A model generated the notes under the pieces. The model had not been told where the DNA came from, searched no databases, and saw only the letters and a list, made by a program, of their open reading frames with translations. The position numbers and the translations under genes were made by a program. 64,000 nt of DNA from Haloferax sp. Atlit-12N (lineage in GTDB: Archaea; Halobacteriota; Halobacteria; Halobacteriales; Haloferacaceae), in NCBI RefSeq assembly GCF_003383095.1, contig NZ_PSYW01000002.1, forward strand, positions 992,001 through 1,056,000. The letters are read 5' to 3'. Shown one piece after another: positions 61,684 through 64,000 of the stretch (the first letter of the stretch is position 1; each line of letters starts with the position of its first letter).

Positions 61684-62295
61684 ATGCCCTCCAGCAGACG
61701 CCGATTCGTTCGCACGATTGTGGCGGGCGGGGTTCTCACGGCGCTTTCCGGGTGTACGTCGGACCTCGAACCGTCCACCGAGACACCCCTTCCCGAACCG
61801 GAGTCGAATCCTGCGCCCGCCTCTGGTGACCCGATTACAATCTCGCGCGACTACCGAGACTCGTCGAAGTACGACTACTATCCGGACACTGCAGAGATTC
61901 GACGACGCACCGGTTATCGCAAACACGTGAACGAGTCGGGAACGACGAAAGAGCCGATATACGACCGGGAACCGGCATCGTCGTGGGTGACGCGAGTCGG
62001 TGGGACCGTCGCAGGAACCGAGGCGATGGCGACGGTTCGGGAACGACTCGGCGTCGAGTCGTTAGCTGATATCAGCCGAGGAATTGGCTACGACGACGGG
62101 GACGTGAGACGGGTGATGTTCGCCTACGAGGTGTGGCCGAACCGGAGCGGTGAAGCACGAACGCCGTCCGTCGAATTCGAGGCGCTCGTCTCGGCGGTTC
62201 CGCGCACGGTTACTGCGAACCTCCAGTTCGAAGCGACGACGCTCTCGGGGACGTTCCACCCCGTGGTCGAGTTCCGGCAGATATACCGGTCCTGA
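61684..62295 (+). CDS. Tat lipoprotein, unknown
   Basis: Encodes 203 residues. SRRRFVRTIVAGGVLTALSG then Cys is a twin-arginine signal with lipobox. A Pro/Glu/Thr linker follows, then a domain with ITISRDYRDSSKYDYYPDTA and DVRRVMFAYEVWPNRSGEAR, ending TLSGTFHPVVEFRQIYRS. No known catalytic motif. It is probably attached to the outer membrane face. Its own promoter suggests a separate transcript from the AAA gene. Confidence 0.72.
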   Translation: MPSSRRRFVRTIVAGGVLTALSGCTSDLEPSTETPLPEPESNPAPASGDPITISRDYRDSSKYDYYPDTAEIRRRTGYRKHVNESGTTKEPIYDREPASSWVTRVGGTVAGTEAMATVRERLGVESLADISRGIGYDDGDVRRVMFAYEVWPNRSGEARTPSVEFEALVSAVPRTVTANLQFEATTLSGTFHPVVEFRQIYRS

Positions 62296-62314
62296 CTCGC
62301 CGCGGTCGGCCACG

Positions 62315-62320
62315 TTTATA
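62315..62320 (+). promoter_or_regulatory. TATA-like box for the MBL phosphodiesterase gene
   Basis: TTTATA, centred about 28 bp before the ATG at 62346. Confidence 0.5.
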
Positions 62321-62345
62321 CCTCACCGCCCCCGTGGTTGAGTCA

Positions 62346-63170
62346 ATGCGCGTGACCCTCCTCGGGACCGGCGACACGACCGGCACGCCCACCGTCGGGT
62401 GCGACTGCGAGACCTGCCTCGCGGCCCGCGAGCGAGGCATCGAGCGGACGCGCTTTTCGGTCCACGTGCAAAACGAGCGGACCGGCGAGTCGCTCCTCGT
62501 GGACTTCAGCCCCGACTTCCGCCACCAGTTTCTCACGCAGGACGTGCCGCTTCCCGACGAGGCCTTAGTCACCCACATCCACTTCGACCACCTCGACGGT
62601 CTCGGGAACGTCTACCGCCTCCTCGACGACCTCGCGGTCCACGCCGCCGACGAGGTCGACCCGGTCACGGGCGAGAGCGTCGCCGACGCGATTCGCTCGA
62701 AGTTCGACTACCTCGACCGCATCTCGGTCGAAGACCAGACGCCGTTCGAGTCGTTCCGCGCCTGCGGCCTCGACGTGACGTTCGTGCCGGTCGTCCACCC
62801 CCCGCTGGTCTGTTACGGCGTCGCCATCGAGGACCCCGAGACGGGCGCGAAGCTCTCGCTTTCTGGCGATTCCACCTACGCCATCCCCGAGGAGTCCCGC
62901 GACGTGCTCCGTGACCCCGACCTGCTTCTCGCCGAGGCCATCGTCCCGGCGTCGGTCTGCGAGTACCACCCCATCGGCGGCGACGACTACGACGAAAACG
63001 GGGTCGCACGAACCTTCGGCACGAAGCACATGACCCGCGAGGGAGCCATCGCGCTCGGCGAGGAATTGAACGCCGACGAGACCCGCCTCGTCCACGTGGC
63101 GCACTACTACCCCGCCGACGAGGCGTTCGAGGAGCCGCTGGCGGTCGACGGCGAGGTGTACGACCTGTGA
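62346..63170 (+). CDS. metallo-beta-lactamase-fold phosphodiesterase, PhnP-like
   Basis: Encodes 274 residues from MRVTLLGTGDTTGTPTVG. Metal motifs are THIHFDHLDG (HXHXDH), VPVVHPPLVC, LSGDSTY and VHVAHYY. A CDCETC cluster near residue 20 matches PhnP and related phosphodiesterases, where these Cys bind a structural zinc. It would cleave cyclic phosphodiesters; the actual substrate is unknown. The stop overlaps the GTG of the next membrane-protein gene (GTGA). Confidence 0.9.
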   Translation: MRVTLLGTGDTTGTPTVGCDCETCLAARERGIERTRFSVHVQNERTGESLLVDFSPDFRHQFLTQDVPLPDEALVTHIHFDHLDGLGNVYRLLDDLAVHAADEVDPVTGESVADAIRSKFDYLDRISVEDQTPFESFRACGLDVTFVPVVHPPLVCYGVAIEDPETGAKLSLSGDSTYAIPEESRDVLRDPDLLLAEAIVPASVCEYHPIGGDDYDENGVARTFGTKHMTREGAIALGEELNADETRLVHVAHYYPADEAFEEPLAVDGEVYDL

Positions 63171-63379
63171 AGCTGCGAACCGTCGCCGAGGACAAGGCGT
63201 TCAGGTATCTCATGGTCGCCGGTGTCGTCGCAGCCGCGGGCAACTTCGTCCTGACGTACGTCGATACGGGCCAGTTGGACGTCTTCGGCGTCGTCGTCCA
63301 GGTCGTTTTCGTCGCCGTCATCGGCGTCGCGCTCGTCACCTACTGGAACTACATGGAACAGCGGGCCGACGCGGAGTGA
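63167..63379 (+). CDS. small two-helix membrane protein
   Basis: Encodes 70 residues from GTG, overlapping the previous stop as GTGA, which indicates translational coupling with the PhnP-like gene. Two hydrophobic segments (about 14-32 and 39-58) with a polar turn TGQLD, ending in EQRADAE. Function unknown. Confidence 0.7.
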   Translation: MKLRTVAEDKAFRYLMVAGVVAAAGNFVLTYVDTGQLDVFGVVVQVVFVAVIGVALVTYWNYMEQRADAE

Positions 63380-63440
63380 GGCCCGGGAGCGAACCCGGCG
63401 GTCCGGTGCGGTTTTGCGACCGGAGCGCGTCGGGACGGTC

Positions 63441-63623
63441 GTGTCCGATATCGTCGCTGCGCTCCGATACAGCACGCCGCTGGCAGTCGTCGCCGGCGTC
63501 ATCTGGTTCCTCGTGGCCTCGTGGTCCGGCGAGCCGAACTGGGTCGAGGGCGCGGTGTTCGTCGTCGGTTTCGGCGTCGTCGCGACGCTCGGCTGGGTTT
63601 ACTCCGACGAGCGAGACGACTAG
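63441..63623 (+). CDS. small two-helix membrane protein
   Basis: Encodes 60 residues from GTG (VSDIVAALRYSTPLAVVAGV); a TTG nine codons earlier is less likely. Hydrophobic segments at about 13-25 and 34-51 are split by WSGEPNWVEG, and the tail YSDERDD is acidic. It follows the previous small membrane-protein gene by 61 bp on the same strand. Confidence 0.62.
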   Translation: MSDIVAALRYSTPLAVVAGVIWFLVASWSGEPNWVEGAVFVVGFGVVATLGWVYSDERDD

Positions 63624-63647
63624 CGGCCCGACGAGCGGCAGGGCGAG

Positions 63648-64000
63648 TCAGCCGAACCGGTCGAGTCCCGACTGTCTGCGGACCACGCCGGTCGGGTCGG
63701 CGACCCAGTCCGTCCGCGACTCGCGGAGGCCGTCGCGGTCCAGTTCCGGCGGGTCGGCCGCCTCGAACGCCGAGCAGTCGGCACCGCACTCGGAGCCGGG
63801 GTCGACCACGCGGTCGAAGTGGGCGCAGACGGGGCGACCGTCGGCGTCGACGCGGGCGTGGGCGCAGGCGGGGAGGTCGTAGGCGCGCCACCCTTTTCCG
63901 TAGGCGCGCTCGGCGAGTCGGAGGCGGGCGGTTCGCTTTTCGGCGGGCGAGACGAGCGCCACGTCGGTGTGGAGCGAGTGGTACTCGACGGGTTCGACGC
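63648..64000 (-). CDS. conserved protein with Cys/His cluster, partial
   Basis: The open frame continues past the window edge, reading VEPVEYHSLHTDVALVSPAE at the visible N-side, so only the C-terminal ~117 residues are seen. Distinctive features are RLAERAYGKGWRAYDLPACA, then CAHFDR and ECGADCSAF: four or five Cys with nearby His that could bind a metal. It resembles a haloarchaeal conserved family of unknown function (possibly the one called DUF7095, from memory). It converges with the small membrane gene at 63441. Confidence 0.65.
   Translation of the reverse strand, partial: VEPVEYHSLHTDVALVSPAEKRTARLRLAERAYGKGWRAYDLPACAHARVDADGRPVCAHFDRVVDPGSECGADCSAFEAADPPELDRDGLRESRTDWVADPTGVVRRQSGLDRFG

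Overview
The window is haloarchaeal chromosome, most likely from Haloferax or a close relative. The proteins are acidic and rich in Asp, Glu, Ala and Val, and the DNA is GC-rich apart from a few AT-rich promoter regions and the left edge. Many genes have an archaeal TATA-like box 26-30 bp upstream of the start codon, which points to leaderless transcripts. Secreted proteins carry twin-arginine signals, often with a lipobox. The genes fit as well: a proteasome-activating ATPase, F420 enzymes, Tsr3, an aIF-1-type SUI1 protein, a pyruvoyl-type arginine decarboxylase and Bat-type regulators. The genus is an inference, supported mainly by resemblance of PanB and the D-2-hydroxyacid dehydrogenase to Haloferax proteins as I remember them.

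Layout. 1-3.7 kb is lower in GC and holds unrecognised secreted and membrane genes, including a five-gene operon on the minus strand in which every junction is a 4-base ATGA overlap. 3.7-8 kb carries a DUF5811-like gene, a histidine kinase, arginine decarboxylase, PanB and a dUTPase-like protein. 8-17 kb holds aconitase, RimI, a 1079-residue multi-sensor Bat-like regulator, a HalOD1-like protein, a DUF5810/DUF5809/Nudix/rhodanese run and aIF-1. 17-24 kb is a minus-strand set of MoxR ATPase, DUF58, transglutaminase-like membrane protein, membrane-anchored winged-helix protein and secreted coiled-coil protein. 24-29 kb is mutS-mutL. 29-33 kb has an F420-dependent oxidoreductase with CofE, a phosphoesterase and a Nudix/eIF2B-like fusion. 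33-48 kb is mixed housekeeping: DUF3179 lipoprotein, D-2-hydroxyacid dehydrogenase, EngB, regulators, a formyl-THF cyclo-ligase-like protein, DUF389, a SIMPL protein, a Nog1-like GTPase, Tsr3, SerRS and a DASS transporter. 48-55 kb has an MBL hydrolase, acyl-CoA synthetase, a CPA antiporter fused to TrkA, and a thiolase. 55-60 kb is nitrate assimilation (nasA, mobA, nirA). 60-64 kb has an AAA ATPase, a lipoprotein, an MBL phosphodiesterase and small membrane proteins.

Functional links: CofE makes the F420 used by the neighbouring luciferase-like enzyme. MobA supplies the molybdenum dinucleotide cofactor for NasA, whose nitrite is reduced by NirA. MutS and MutL are translationally coupled. MoxR, DUF58 and the transglutaminase-like protein form a familiar set.

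Unusual structure: (i) tandem 93/94-bp repeats after the thiolase gene, each a degenerate copy of that gene's 3' end plus its T-rich terminator; (ii) an eight-copy 9-bp minisatellite; (iii) a five-base repeat tract; (iv) stacked hairpins upstream of aconitase; (v) the left-end operon of divergent Tat-type paralogs. The left-end operon is the best candidate for an undescribed system, but its function cannot be read from sequence. I found no CRISPR array, insertion sequence, rRNA or convincing tRNA.
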